This document shows positions 49,621 through 60,558 of a stretch of DNA of 64,000 bases, piece after piece. A model generated the notes under the pieces. That model made no database searches. It was not told the origin of the DNA and saw only the letters and a program-made list of their open reading frames with translations. Within the stretch, counting starts at the first letter, position 1, and each line of letters begins with the position of its first letter. Origin of the DNA: Cladobotryum mycophilum (Eukaryota; Ascomycota; Sordariomycetes; Hypocreales; Hypocreaceae). Where the stretch lies: assembly GCA_036429605.1 (NCBI GenBank), contig CM071589.1, forward strand, positions 5,704,001 to 5,768,000, in the 5' to 3' direction. The position numbers and the translations under genes are program-made.

Positions 49621-50634
49621 AAAACCTTTTGTCTTCGTCTCCGTCCTCTTCTACTGCGAAGGAGACTGGCTGTTGAGCGTTGCCAGGGGGGTTTTTTTGA
49701 TGAACCAGAATGTACGAAAGATACCCGCTGTAAAAGGTTTTATTTATTTATGGAATTGACATTGTGTTGGACTCGATTTGGAGCTTTCGCATTTTGATTT
49801 AAGAAATTAACTTGCATTCGCTTACATGCTTGACGCTTCTCGATACCCTATCCCAATTACCTTGTACAACCAATGAATGCAGAGTTTTCAAGGCATTGGT
49901 CTTGTTGCATTCATTTCCCTGAAGTGGTTGCAATTATACCCAGGATTGCCATGATGTTGCTGGGATCACGACCAACAGTGTTGTTGGTTCGTGGTGCATT
50001 CTGCATCGTCCCGAACCGATCTGCGTCAAGTTTCGACAACCTAAGAGCTTTCTAATGCAACCATGTGATGATTTATGACCAAAAAAAGACTGGTCTTTGA
50101 GATGAGACAAATATAGTGATTTGTAACTTGATTCTAACGATTAGCAGTGTGCTATTCAGGTTGTGTCAGCTTTGAGGAGCAGCCCAACAAGAAAAGCGAA
50201 GGACATAGACATATTAGCACCTGAATGCGAACGCCTAGCCAATTCACCTTTGTTTCTCAAATCTTCTAACTGAATAAGATTGGAATTGATTATTGGGATA
50301 ATTTGCCGATATTGTTCGTTCTTATTATTACTACTATCTTCTCTCTTTCTCTCTCTCTCATTCTTTTTATTTATTTTATTAATTTATTTAATCTAACAGG
50401 TGCCCTTTCATAAGCCTTTTACTTCTCTCATCATCCGGCAACATCGTTTCTCCGAGCCCCTCACTGTTGGCGTGTCTCTGCTCACCCCACTTGCGTCATC
50501 GCCGGATTCAACAAGAAACCAAGCTTCGGGATCCACCGGTCGCGCACCTCTGGCTCGGCTTTTGCTACCTGTAGGCTGTAGCATGTAGGTACAGCTTTGG
50601 CCTTTTGCTTGCATGAACTACTTGTAGCCAATCA
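49621..50634. other. Intergenic between the peroxidase and Tda3-like genes
   Basis: It contains the peroxidase 3' UTR and the upstream region of the next + strand gene. A CT run (50339-50361) and an AT-rich TTTATTTA stretch (50366-50395) are present. No gene is seen. Confidence 0.5.
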
Positions 50635-52099
50635 TGGATGAACGGCGGAATATAGTCATTGTTGGTACGTTGGTCCATTTACGTTCCTTTGCGACTGGCC
50701 GATCCTCGAGGTCATGGTAGGGGTCATGAGTGAGCCTTGTCCACCATCGAGGAGCTCTGAAGAGCTAACTATAAGCCCCAGGCGGTGGTATTATGGGCTG
50801 CACAACCGCCTACTACCTTACCCGTCATCCGAAATTCAACTCTGCCCTGCACACCATTACCATCCTAGAAGCGGCGCCGTCTGTGGCTACAGGAGCTTCA
50901 GGGAAAGCAGGCGGTCTTCTCGGCCTATGGGCGTATCCGGCATGCCTGGTACCGTTGTCGTACAGACTCCATGCGGAGTTGGCCGCCGAGCATGATGGAC
51001 CCAACAGGTGGGGTTACCGAAAATTGAAGTGTGGGAGTATCGTTGCCGTTGTATCAAAGCGAAAAGTTGATGACATTCAAAAGACAAAGGAACCTAAAAA
51101 TGTTGATGACAGGGAGAAAGAGTGGGAGAAGCTCCCCAAACAGGACAAAAATGCTAAAAGGCTGTTTGAGGAGGCAAACGTCCCAGAGGACCTACACTGG
51201 GTGGACCGAGACGTTGTCAGAGGCTGGTCACAAATGGGACACCCAGGTGCTACCGAAACAGCACAGGTTCACCCATACCAATTTACTACCTCGATGGCAG
51301 AACTTGCCCAGGAAGCAGGCGTCAAGTTGACTACAATGGCCAAAGTAACGAAGCTAGTGACGACAAAAACCGGAGTCCAAGGAGTCGAGTACCTTGACCG
51401 GGAAACGGGGGAGAAGAAGAAAATCACCGACGTGACCGACATTATTGTCGCTGCAGGCCCCTGGACCGGGAGGGTTCTGCCACGATCAAAGGTGGAGGGA
51501 TTGAGAGCGCACAGCGTGGTTTTTGAGGCTGATGTCAGTCCGTATGCCGTCTTTACAGACATTGAATTACCGTCCGACTTTGTACCCGAGCATCGCGCTC
51601 AGATGGGCCAAAAGCGACTGCACAAGGGGAGAGTTGACCCTGAAATCTATGCCCGGCCGTTTGGCGAAGCGTATGCCTGTGGTGAGTGACTTCGATGCTC
51701 CATGCTTTTGACCTAAGGAACTTCGGGCCTCATAGCGAAGTAGGGGAACTAGATACCACTGTACCATTGCCGGAAACGGCAGATGAAGTCGAGTTTGATG
51801 AGGCTCAGTGCGACGACATGATCTCTTACATAGCAACCGTCAGCTCCGTTTTAGGTGCCGCGCCAATCAAAGCAAAGCAAGCTTGTTATTTACCACAGCA
51901 CATACGATTCGGCAAAGAGCACGACCCATTGGTAGGACCGACGACTCTCCCCGGACTGTGGGTGGCAGCTGGCCATACCTGCTGGGGTATCCAGAACGGG
52001 CCTGGCACAGGGAAGCTCATGTCCGAGTACATCTTTGACGGCGAGGCCAAAAGTGCCAGCGTTGAAAAATTGGACCCTAGAAAATTCAAGGTTGGATAA
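50635..52099 (+). CDS. TDA3: Tda3-like FAD-dependent oxidoreductase (D-amino-acid-oxidase fold)
   Basis: A DAO-fold flavoprotein; yeast Tda3 is implicated in late endosome to Golgi traffic, and its substrate is unknown. Exons 50635-50665, 50782-51681 and 51744-52099 give 428 residues. The dinucleotide-binding motif is split by intron 1 (116 bp, GCTAAC branch): IVIVGGGIMGCTTAYYL. Further flavin contacts are seen in GASGKAGGLL and in the C-terminal block LWVAAGHTCWGIQNGPGTGK. Intron 2 ends in a tandem acceptor AAGTAG (51738-51743); the second AG gives ACGELDTTVPLP, and use of the first would add one Val. The start is fixed by the Rossmann strand at residue 6. It lies 1 kb downstream of the peroxidase on the same strand. 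Confidence 0.88.
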
Positions 52100-52607
52100 G
52101 GGGGATGAACAAAGGTAGTGAAGCTCCATTCACAACAAGCACGGGTGAATGATGCCGGGGCATTCAAACCGACGTATCCTTTGAAAAACACAAGCTTCTC
52201 CCAGCTTGCATTGTTTCATTTCATTTATCTCGGCATACCTATACACATTACCAAGGTTTGCATATACTAGACTGTTAAGTAGAAGCTAAAAGAGCCATGG
52301 CTATGGCATGATAGAATGGAAATATATTATAGAAACAGAACTAAGGGGAGATGTCAGTGAATACTTATTTCAGCCCTGTACTCCGTATTAGCATAAACAT
52401 CAAGTTGACATCCACAATGCATGCATATGAACCCAACCCCAACCCTGAAACTCTATTCAGTCTAGCGCACCATTCTTATCGATAAGCAATTGAGATCAGA
52501 AAATTTGGGACGCCAGCTTCATTCTTGAGCATCGACAAGCTATCCAAACCAACCTACCAAGATTCCCGCAATACCTTTTTCTCGACACACTTTTCTCAAT
52601 CTAAGTC
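52100..52607. other. Intergenic upstream of NOP16
   Basis: 3' UTR of the Tda3-like gene and promoter of NOP16. A TACTCCGTA palindrome-type motif lies at 52379-52387. No gene is seen. Confidence 0.5.
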
Positions 52608-53484
52608 ATGGGTCGCGAACTGCAAAAGAAGAAGCGCCGCTCTGGCCGCGCCCCTGTCCGGGGAACTAACAAGACCAAGAAGATTCTTAATCCTCGCGGT
52701 AACAACATTATCGCAAAGAACTGGTTCGTTTGCCGTCCCTCCCAAAGCTAGAATGAAAGAATGAAGGAAGGAAAGAAAGAAAGAGAAAGGAAAGAAAAGA
52801 AGGAAGAGAAAATGAAGAGAGAAAGAAAGAAAGAAAAGGAAAAGAAGAAAAAAAACCAAGCCGTATACTAACTATGGAATTCCTTCCAGGGACAAGAAAG
52901 AAACCCTCGCGCAGAATTACCGCCGTCTAGGTCTCCTCGCGCGCCTCAAGGCCCCCACCGGCGGCACAGAGAAGAAACTCGACTCTGCCGCTGCTCTTGC
53001 CGCTTCTGCTTCCAGTGAGACCACCACCCAGCGGCGCCCCTCCAGAAACGACCCCTTCGCTATAGCCACCACCGAAAAGGCCATCGTCTCCGAGGCCAGA
53101 GTCGAGCGCGACGAGAGGGGCCACATCATACGCATCCTATCCCGCTCCAACAACCCGCTCAACGACCCGCTCAACGCCCTAGACTCGGACTCTGAAGCTG
53201 ACGGCGACGAGGGCAAAGGGGAAGAGGAAGCAGCAGAGGAATGGGGCGGCATTCACGATGACGGCGTGGGCACCACGGATATAGTCAAGAGCCTCATAGA
53301 ACAAGCCAGGAACCCCGCCCCGCCCAAGGAGCGGTACCAGAGCCACCAGGAAAAGGAGTGGCTGGAGAGCCTGATAGCGAAATACGGGGAGGACACGCGC
53401 GCCATGGCGAGGGATCGGAGGTTGAACCCCATGCAGCAGACGGCGGCCGACATTGGCAGGAGGATCAAGAAGTTGCAGGGCTAA
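52608..53484 (+). CDS. NOP16: Nop16, 60S ribosomal subunit biogenesis protein
   Basis: A nucleolar factor of late 60S pre-ribosome assembly. Exon 1 (52608-52723) and exon 2 (52890-53484) flank a 166-bp intron with a GTTCGT donor, a TACTAAC branch (52866-52872) and a TTCCAG acceptor; total 236 residues. The N-terminus MGRELQKKKRRSGR is the family hallmark and serves as a nucleolar basic signal. Exon 2 starts at DKKETLAQNYRRLGL, the conserved core. A Ser/Asp/Glu-rich linker (LDSDSEADGDEG) follows. The conserved C-terminal end (YGEDTRAMARDRRLNPMQQT) finishes near the stop. The intron is mostly a polypurine repeat, unlike other introns here. The gene converges on the MARVEL gene. Confidence 0.95.
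52751..52855 (+). repeat. Polypurine (GAAA/GGAA) tract inside the NOP16 intron
   Basis: About 105 nt consist almost only of A and G, with three T interruptions, in GAAA, GGAA and GAGA units. It fills most of the intron between the donor and the TACTAAC branch site. Confidence 0.85.
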
Positions 53485-54169
53485 AGGCGTTTACCCCAAA
53501 AAAGAAGGGAACCTGGAACAAAACTTCTCTCCCTTGGTTTGGAGGGGTTGCCTGCGAGTAAAAACAAAGAATCTTCAATGTCTCGGGTTTTTATCCTACT
53601 ATCTACCTAGTAGGTATTTATGCTTATTTTCCGTGGGGGGCTGTGGGCAGTGTCGAGATGGCGTTTGAGGAGTTCCATGTATTATACAAAATATACGAAA
53701 TACTTCAAAGTAAACGAAACCCCCCCCCCGACTTGGTCCATATATATAATAAAGGATCGTATCATCTTCCTTTTTTTATAGAATATTGGACGAAAAAAAA
53801 TTACAACTCAGATCCCCCTCCCCCTATATTTTTTTTTGTTTTTGTCAACATCCATATACTATCTATATATACAAACCCTGGTATCTTTTCATCGACGTTA
53901 ATCCTCCGATAGATGCTCCAAAAGAGAGAGAAAGAAAAAATATGTCACAAAATGCCCGTCAGTCAAAAGATAAAAACGCCCGCAGACATTATTTCTCTAC
54001 CCATGAAAAAAATATACCAATCCCATACCATAGTCATCCACTGCCCTCCCTCTCCTCCGGAGATGAATGAATGCTTTCGTCATCAAATTTGTAAACCCCC
54101 TTTCATGAGAGAAAAGAAAAAGAAAAGGAAAAAAAACGACCCATCAGACATAGTCGTAGCCTTTTTCTT
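53485..54169. other. Intergenic between convergent NOP16 and MARVEL genes
   Basis: 3' UTRs of both genes. C-runs (53721-53730) and poly-A/T stretches are present. No gene is seen. Confidence 0.55.
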
Positions 54170-55183
54170 TTAGTGTTGTATTCGGTCGTAGTTGCCAGAG
54201 GGGAACTGGATGGGCTCGTCTTCGTATGATGTCGGCTTGGGAGAAGGGGACTTGTTGTGTCCACTCAGACCAAGACCGAGACTGCTGCCAGCACCAGCAC
54301 CAGGGTTGTACTCTGTCTCGCTATCGAAAAGAGACGTGGTCTGTCGTGGCGGCCGAGCTCCGTAGCGGTTGGGATCGTCAAAGTCGTCGGCGCTGTAGGG
54401 GTTGGCATCACCGTAGCGGCTGGCGGGGTCATCGTATCTGCTTCCGGGGGCGTCGTTTTCGTGGTCGTCCATGTTGACACGCTCGTACGCCTCCTCGTCG
54501 ACGGGCGCCATGGAGAAGGCGGCCTTATCAGGATCAATGTTCTCGCCGCCAATCTTGCGGTTATCGTAGCCGGGGAGGGTGTTGTGGAAGTTGTAATACT
54601 GCATGGTGTATGCGCTGACGAGGGTGGAAGCCAGCCAGAGAAGTCTGCATTGTTCCAAGTTAGCCTTTTCTTGCATTCAAAGGGGGTGAGTGAGAACGAA
54701 CGAGACGAAGACGCCGATACCGACGATGCCCTTGCTCAGACCGCAGACCTTTCCGCAGAGGTTGGCCGAGTTGTAGGCAGCCTGTGTTGCAAAGGCGGAG
54801 ATCCAGATGAGGAACATGGCGCCGTCGACGGCGAACATGGCGTACGGGTTGGCGAACTTGCGCGTGCGACCGAATCTGGGAGTCATGATGAGGAAGACCC
54901 AAGCGGGGGCCGATATGAAGCACTGCAGTCATCGTCGTCGTCATCGTCAGCAACCTGTAGGTTTCCAAAAACAAGGAGAGCGAGCTTTGGCTCTTGATGG
55001 CCATCGCAACCCAAAACATACCACTCCAAAAGTCCATCCATTCAAACCCACAATCTTCGCATCGTCACCCCGAAAGACGGCAATCTCGAGACACCAAAGC
55101 ACAAAGGAGAAGATGATTTGGAACGAGTGCAGGCCCAGCTTGACGCCAGGGATGATTTGAGGATCCGGATCGATGAGCGCCAT
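54170..55183 (-). CDS. MARVEL-domain four-span membrane protein
   Basis: A small plasma-membrane or endosomal tetraspan protein; MARVEL proteins organise membrane domains. Exons 55183-55022, 54922-54702 and 54644-54170, with introns of 99 and 57 bp, give 285 residues. Four hydrophobic segments are visible: near FQIIFSFVLWCLEIAVF, CFISAPAWVFLIM, AMFLIWISAFATQAAY and the exon 2/3 junction ending LLWLASTLVSAYTMQYY. A short Cys loop (LCGKVC) lies between spans three and four. The last 120 residues are a hydrophilic acidic tail with RYDD/RYGD-like repeats, probably cytosolic and phosphorylated. The second intron uses the same GTTCGT donor as NOP16. Related to Nce102-like proteins only at the fold level. 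Confidence 0.85.
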
Positions 55184-56066
55184 GGTGGGTGGATAGAAAA
55201 GCTCCTATGCTGTAATTATGTCGAAGTCGAAGTCGTAGTCAAAGGGTCGCCTATATTCGCAGCCTTGCGTAAAGCAAAGACTTTGGAGAGAGTGTTTGCA
55301 GCGAAAAAAAAAGGGAGCTTGCGTTTCGTAACAGGTTCGAAGATGGAGAAAAGGGATCGGGATCGTTTGTTTCGTTCGGCAGCTGGGGGAGGGAACTAGT
55401 AGGTTGAGGCTGATGCGGCTTGCCGGGCGTTATTGGTTGCCCAGGGAATCAACAAATCCTCTTTTATTTAGAATCAACTGTGAGTGACGTCTCAACACCC
55501 AGTATCGTATGTCGTATATATGTATTGCTATTATATTCGTAAATCATCAAGATCTTGACAAGGTGCACAAAATTAATATCGTCAACAAGATCAAAAGGGG
55601 GTTTCCTGGATGATAATGTCTAGGATTGAATGTTGTTTTTCCAAGGTTCACAGACAAGCAAGCAATTAAGCAGAGACATGTCACCCATTCATGGATGCCA
55701 TTGATCCATTTCAACCCCCTCTATTTTAGCAGCAGCACCACTGAAGAGCCACGCGTTGCTCTGCTGGGCAACCGACTAACCGTCCCCCGAAACAGGGTTG
55801 CATCCGTCGATGGTACGTACTCACTCACTCTTCAGAGCCTCGCCTCTCATCATTCACATTCACTTACGAAAGCCCCCATGTCCAAGCCACTGGAGGATTG
55901 TGCTGCGCCACCAGAACAACGAAACTGGTACCTACCAATCATGCATGATGCACCCATCTTGATACTACAAGTACTAGGAACTACAGGGCAGACTTGATAA
56001 TTACTATTTACAGACAGACACCTCATGGGCTTGGCTTGCAACTAAAAATGGCCACAAGGCGGAATT
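55184..56066. other. Intergenic
   Basis: Promoter of the MARVEL gene and 3' region of the acyltransferase gene, both on the minus strand. A frame at 55626-55997 has no recognisable character. Nothing else is seen. Confidence 0.5.
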
Positions 56067-57562
56067 TCACGAGCCTTCTTTTACAAATGATAGACGTTCC
56101 ACCTCTTCTTCGTCCGCCAAAAGCCCCGCCTCTCTCAACTCCGCCAGCGCCATCTCCATCTCCGTCTCGCAAAGCCCCAGCCAAGCTGGCCATTGATGTA
56201 TGCCCGTCTGATCCCGCCGTGGCAATAAGATAACCTGGCCCTCTTCCATATCCTCTACACACGGATATACCGTGGGCACCCGCAGCAGCGATTCGGGGAT
56301 CCATTTCGTGTCGTCAACAATCGTGCCGTCAACAATATTGGTCCAGTCTTCCCACATAATCCCACAGGACCTTCGCTTTACCAGACCCTCTAGAACCGGC
56401 CCTTCCATCGTCGGGTCAGTTTGGCGCTGCAAAAGCATGGTAGTCGCCAACTGACTATTGTTGACCGAATCGCGAATCGCCTCGTGAATGGTCTTCGATG
56501 CCCGACTAACCTCATCTCTCAAGCGTTTCGAGTCCCCAAGGCTCCATGCTGTACCGTCCTCATTTTGAATGAGAGACCTGACCTTGTAACTTACCATCAC
56601 AGGTACAGTATAGTTGCCAAATTGTTGTTCCCCCTTGTCGTATTCTCTAGTATTTTGGGCCCGCTGGGAACCGGAATCGTTAGATACACCTCGTCTTGGA
56701 TGGAGACTCGCTGGCTTTGATATCGAGCTCGCATAATCACTATCCAGAATATGCTAATAACGCAGATCTGGGAAAGGTTGTGCACCGGTTCGTTGTACGT
56801 CGAAATTTCTGCCCTCAAACGCCTCATCAGTGGCGTCAATACGCTCTGAGCCAAGCGAACAATCCTTCCGACAACTTCATATTGAGGTATAGACTTTTCG
56901 CCGGGGCCCCTCCTCCAGTCCTAATACGGGCATGAGCCCTTGTCTGTCTCGGTAAGGTCGACCCACGTCAAGGGTAAACGACTTTCGATAGTCTCCCGGT
57001 GTGCTGCTGCATCTGTTGCCACCTCATGGAACATCTGGAGGAAGAGACGGATATATTCATTGTCGAAAAGCACTTCGCAAAACGAGAAGCCCAACACTAT
57101 GCTTTGCTTGAGCATCCACACCTTTAGTGCCACTGGGCTGATGCCATCGCCTTGCTCAATGTTGCAATTGGGTGAGAAAAAGGTTCCATCTAGCTGAGCA
57201 GCTGTGACTTGATTTTGCTTGTCCTTGCACATAGTGCTGTCTGCATCAAGTGTTGTATATTCAACGAGATCGTTGCGTGTCTTCCAGTACTCTTCCCAGT
57301 TGTCCACAATCGGATAGCTCAGTGTTAGTCCATCTTTGTCGGTCGTGGACAATCTAATTTTGCCAACAAGGACAGGCCAGACTTGGACAGTCCTGGGAAA
57401 TACCTCCTTGGCTAGTCTTTCGGCCATTATTTGCTGCTTGACATCCCCGAGGAACTTTACGAGTATCGCTATCCTTTTATATTGTCGGCGAGCATTTCGC
57501 TCAATGGGGTTCAGCTTGAAGTTGGCGTATTGCATATTGGCTACGCCAGTGACGGCCTCCAT
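56067..57562 (-). pseudogene. Degenerate acyltransferase of the BAHD / trichothecene-acetyltransferase-like superfamily
   Basis: Members transfer acyl groups from CoA to alcohols or amines through an HHxxxDG motif. Three collinear blocks fit one protein of about 498 residues starting at 57562. The N-terminal half matches the fold (RTVQVWPVLVGKIRLS, IVLGFSF), but at the motif position it reads CEVLFDN, so both catalytic histidines are absent. An in-frame TAG lies at 56921-56923, after CPY and before DWRRGPG. A reading-frame change follows at C5, 56630-56634; one more base there would join it to FGNYTVPVMVSYKV. The C-terminal block has EDWTNIVDGT and a long acidic tail. No intron explains the TAG. 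The frameshift could be a homopolymer error, but the stop and the motif loss suggest a dead or repurposed gene. It sits 0.5 kb downstream of the MFS gene in the same orientation. Confidence 0.68.
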
Positions 57563-58061
57563 GATGTAGAATGACTCTTGGCTGTATCCTCGGCTTGATA
57601 AAGTAGTATGAGTATGATGATGTCGGTTATCGAGTGGTGATGTGATGTCAGATAAATAAAGACAATGAAAGTAAGAGTCGTTACAATGACCGGTTGTGTA
57701 AGAGAGAAAACAAAGTAACGCAGAGTGCGAGAAGCAAGGGGAAGACCTTGGGCTGCTACGGCATAACATCCTCAACATCTAGGGAAAGCACATTGTACAA
57801 GATCAGGCAGCAATAACCTCGATAAAGAGTAACCATAAAATTTAGTCGTGTCTTCGTATCTTACATGAGCATCGTAGGTCTTTCTATATTCTCGGCTCTT
57901 GACCCGTTCCTATTCCAACTGGCAACCGAATATTCATGTCTAATCACTCTTCTTTCGTAGCAATCTTTAGAATCTACCTACTCATATCATGTCATGAACA
58001 GGACCCTGATTTCTGTGGCACATATCCAGCAGACGACCACGTCCACGGAATTTTGTTTGTC
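57563..58061. other. Intergenic between tandem minus-strand genes
   Basis: Upstream region of the acyltransferase and 3' UTR of the MFS gene. No gene is seen. Confidence 0.5.
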
Positions 58062-59799
58062 CTACTCTCTCGAAAGCGTCGAGTGAAGTTTGTGCTGCTT
58101 CATAAACGAAACGCTGATAAGCCCTGCCACCGCGAGGCCCAATAGAGTCAACCAGACGCCTTCAAAGGCCTCCATGAATGATCTGATGACTCCACTTTCC
58201 CACCCGTCGGGCAGGTGCTTCAATTCGTTGAGGTTGTCACGAATTCGCTGAATGACCTCGGCAGCGTTTGGTTCCGCGCCAAATCGTTTCCACAGATGGG
58301 AGTTGAGGATATTCTGGTACACCGCAGCTGCAATAGTAACACCAATTGTGCCACCAACACTTCGGTACAAGTCTAGAAAGGTTGTTAGCTTTGTGCGTAT
58401 CATCGCCATCAGAAAAACACCGCTTACAAGTTGCTGAAGTAATAACGGCCTGCTGTGAATGTTCCACCGCCGCAATGCAAGCCAGCAATGTCGTTGTCAA
58501 CATGCCACCGTAGCCTGCTCCGCTAAAGAAGATGGCCACCAAGGTGATCCATGCAGGACTGCTCTCTGTTTGGAAAGTGAACAAAACGAGGCCAAATATC
58601 AAAATGACAAGACACGAAATGGCCGATGCCATGTATTTCCCCGTCTTTGTCATGATGTATCCGACACCAAAAGAGCCAATCGATACTCCAACCGGTGAGG
58701 GCAGCATCTTGAGACCTGCCGTGGTGGCCGTGTTGCCGCGGACTTGGAGGTAGAGCGGAAGGTAGAACAAGAACGCCATCATGACCATGGTGCAGAAGAG
58801 GTTGCAGAGGCAAGCGGAGATGACGGTACGGACCATCATTAGCTTGACAGGAATAATTGGTTGCTCTGCTCTGCTCTCCCACCAGAAAAAGCCAACCAGG
58901 ATGACGGCCGAGAGGGGAATCGTGGTGAGTGGCAGTGGATGAGTCCAAGGGACCATGTTGCCGCCGGCATTGACACCCAACAACAATAGCACAAGAGCCG
59001 AGATGATGAGGAAAACGCCGGTAAAGTCGATGCGAGAAAGGTAGGACTTGTCTGACTGCTTGGGTGGGATTCTCACAAGAATGGCCACGAGAATAGCGGA
59101 TACGATGGAGGGCGGCACCATGATGAGGAAGGCCAGTCTCCAGCCCAACTTTGTGTGATCATTCAAAAAGCCGCCGATAATGCCGCCCAACATGGCACCA
59201 GAACCATAGCAGATATTGCCAATGCCCTGAACCATGCCTCTCTTGCGAAGAGGAATCAGGTCAGATCCAAGGAAGGTCGCGATGCTCATCAACCCACCTC
59301 CTCCGATGCCGGCAACAACACGACCGAGAATCAAAACACCAGGGCTCTGTGCTAAACCGCAGATGAGGTTGCCGGCTGCAAAAAGGACGTTGCTAAAGAC
59401 CAAGCCCGGCCCACGACCAAAGATGTCTGTAAGACGACCGGAGATGGGCTGACAAGCTGCGTTGGAAATAAGATAGGCGGTGGCAAGCCAAGACATGATG
59501 CTCAGAGACTCAAACTCGCTGGCGATGGGCGCCGAAAGCGTAGCGATGATGGTTGAATCAACGGCGCCCAAGAAAACGCCAATCCAAGTTGTTCCCATGA
59601 TGAGAACCAACTTGGTCATGGAAATCTCTTGGGCAATAACTGTCGTCTCCCCATCTTGCTGTTGCTGCGGTTGAATACTTCCATTGCCTCGCTCGGCATC
59701 GTAGGACCTCAGCAGAGGCGTCCGCTCGCCCACAATCACCACGGGATGAATGTTTCGAGGGTCGGCCGAGGTCATATGACCATACCTTTCAGCAGGCAT
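58062..59799 (-). CDS. MFS transporter, DHA14-like, vacuolar basic amino acid type (Fnx1/Vba-like)
   Basis: A proton-coupled transporter of the 14-span drug:H+ antiporter 2 class; the closest fungal relatives move basic amino acids into the vacuole. Exon 1 (59799-58428) and exon 2 (58372-58062) with a 55-bp intron (GTAAGC donor, GCTAAC branch) give 560 residues. The cytosolic N-terminus has ERTPLL, an acidic dileucine vacuolar sorting signal. Span 1 carries GAVDSTIIATLSAPI (motif D1), followed by motif A-like GRLTDIFGRGPGL and motif C-like GSGAMLGGIIGGFL. The C-terminal exon has SVGGTIGVTIAAAVY and the last span. Vacuolar location and substrate are inferred from ERTPLL and family resemblance; a drug exporter is the alternative. 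Apparently intact, unlike its downstream neighbour. Confidence 0.87.
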
Positions 59800-60558
59800 C
59801 TTGTCTTATTCCTCTTCTTCTTTTCCCCACAATTCAATGAGTTGAGGAAGAAGAAAGAAATTGGGTTGAAGGGTAAAGAGGATGATGAAGGGAGAGAGGA
59901 GCAACAGCGGTTGCGGTGAAAGTCGATGCTCGGTCGCGGTCAAGGAATCGGCTTACAAGAAGACTCTGGGATGACTAAAGCAGACTAGCATGTACTCGGT
60001 ACCTGGAGCCTAACTCAACAGCGCTTAGACCTGGGCATCCAAGCATCGTTGGACTCTCCTTCTGCGACTGCTAACAAGGGATGCAACTTGACGTGGCTTT
60101 GACGACAAGGATGTGCTGTCTAGTGTGGCTTGACCGTTCCAGCCGTTGTTGGTGTGGTTCATTGCTTTTTTCTCTTGCAGTGATGCAATTGGTGATTCAT
60201 TACTTGCAGCAGCATCTTCAGATGTAATGTCTTTAGATCTCTTTCCATTTCTATCCAAGACTTGATATCATTATTCGTCCCTTTGAAAAGCAAAACATGG
60301 ATACATATGTACCAACCGCGTACTCCATAACAGATGTGGCTCAACTTCTTCCTGATAGCTTAGGTAATCTTCAGTCTTCTCGGTGTGGTGCTCCAGCAAA
60401 GACTCCCCTCCAAACCCCGAAAAATGTGAGGCGGCACACACAGACACACACACACACATACACACACACCAGACCGTCTCATCCAAGCACGGCCTGACAC
60501 GTCAATTTTCTCACCAACGCCCAAGCTTCTTTTCTTTCTCTCTCCTCTCTCTTTTCGA
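59800..60558. other. Intergenic upstream of the MFS gene
   Basis: Contains the MFS promoter and the 3' region of the aldolase gene. A CA/ACAC run lies at 60436-60470 and a TACTCCATA motif at 60321-60329. No gene is seen. Confidence 0.5.

Noticed and set aside
56067..59799. Acyltransferase plus MFS as part of a secondary-metabolite cluster
   Set aside because: No synthase, P450 or pathway regulator nearby; the transporter carries a vacuolar sorting motif and the transferase is degenerate.
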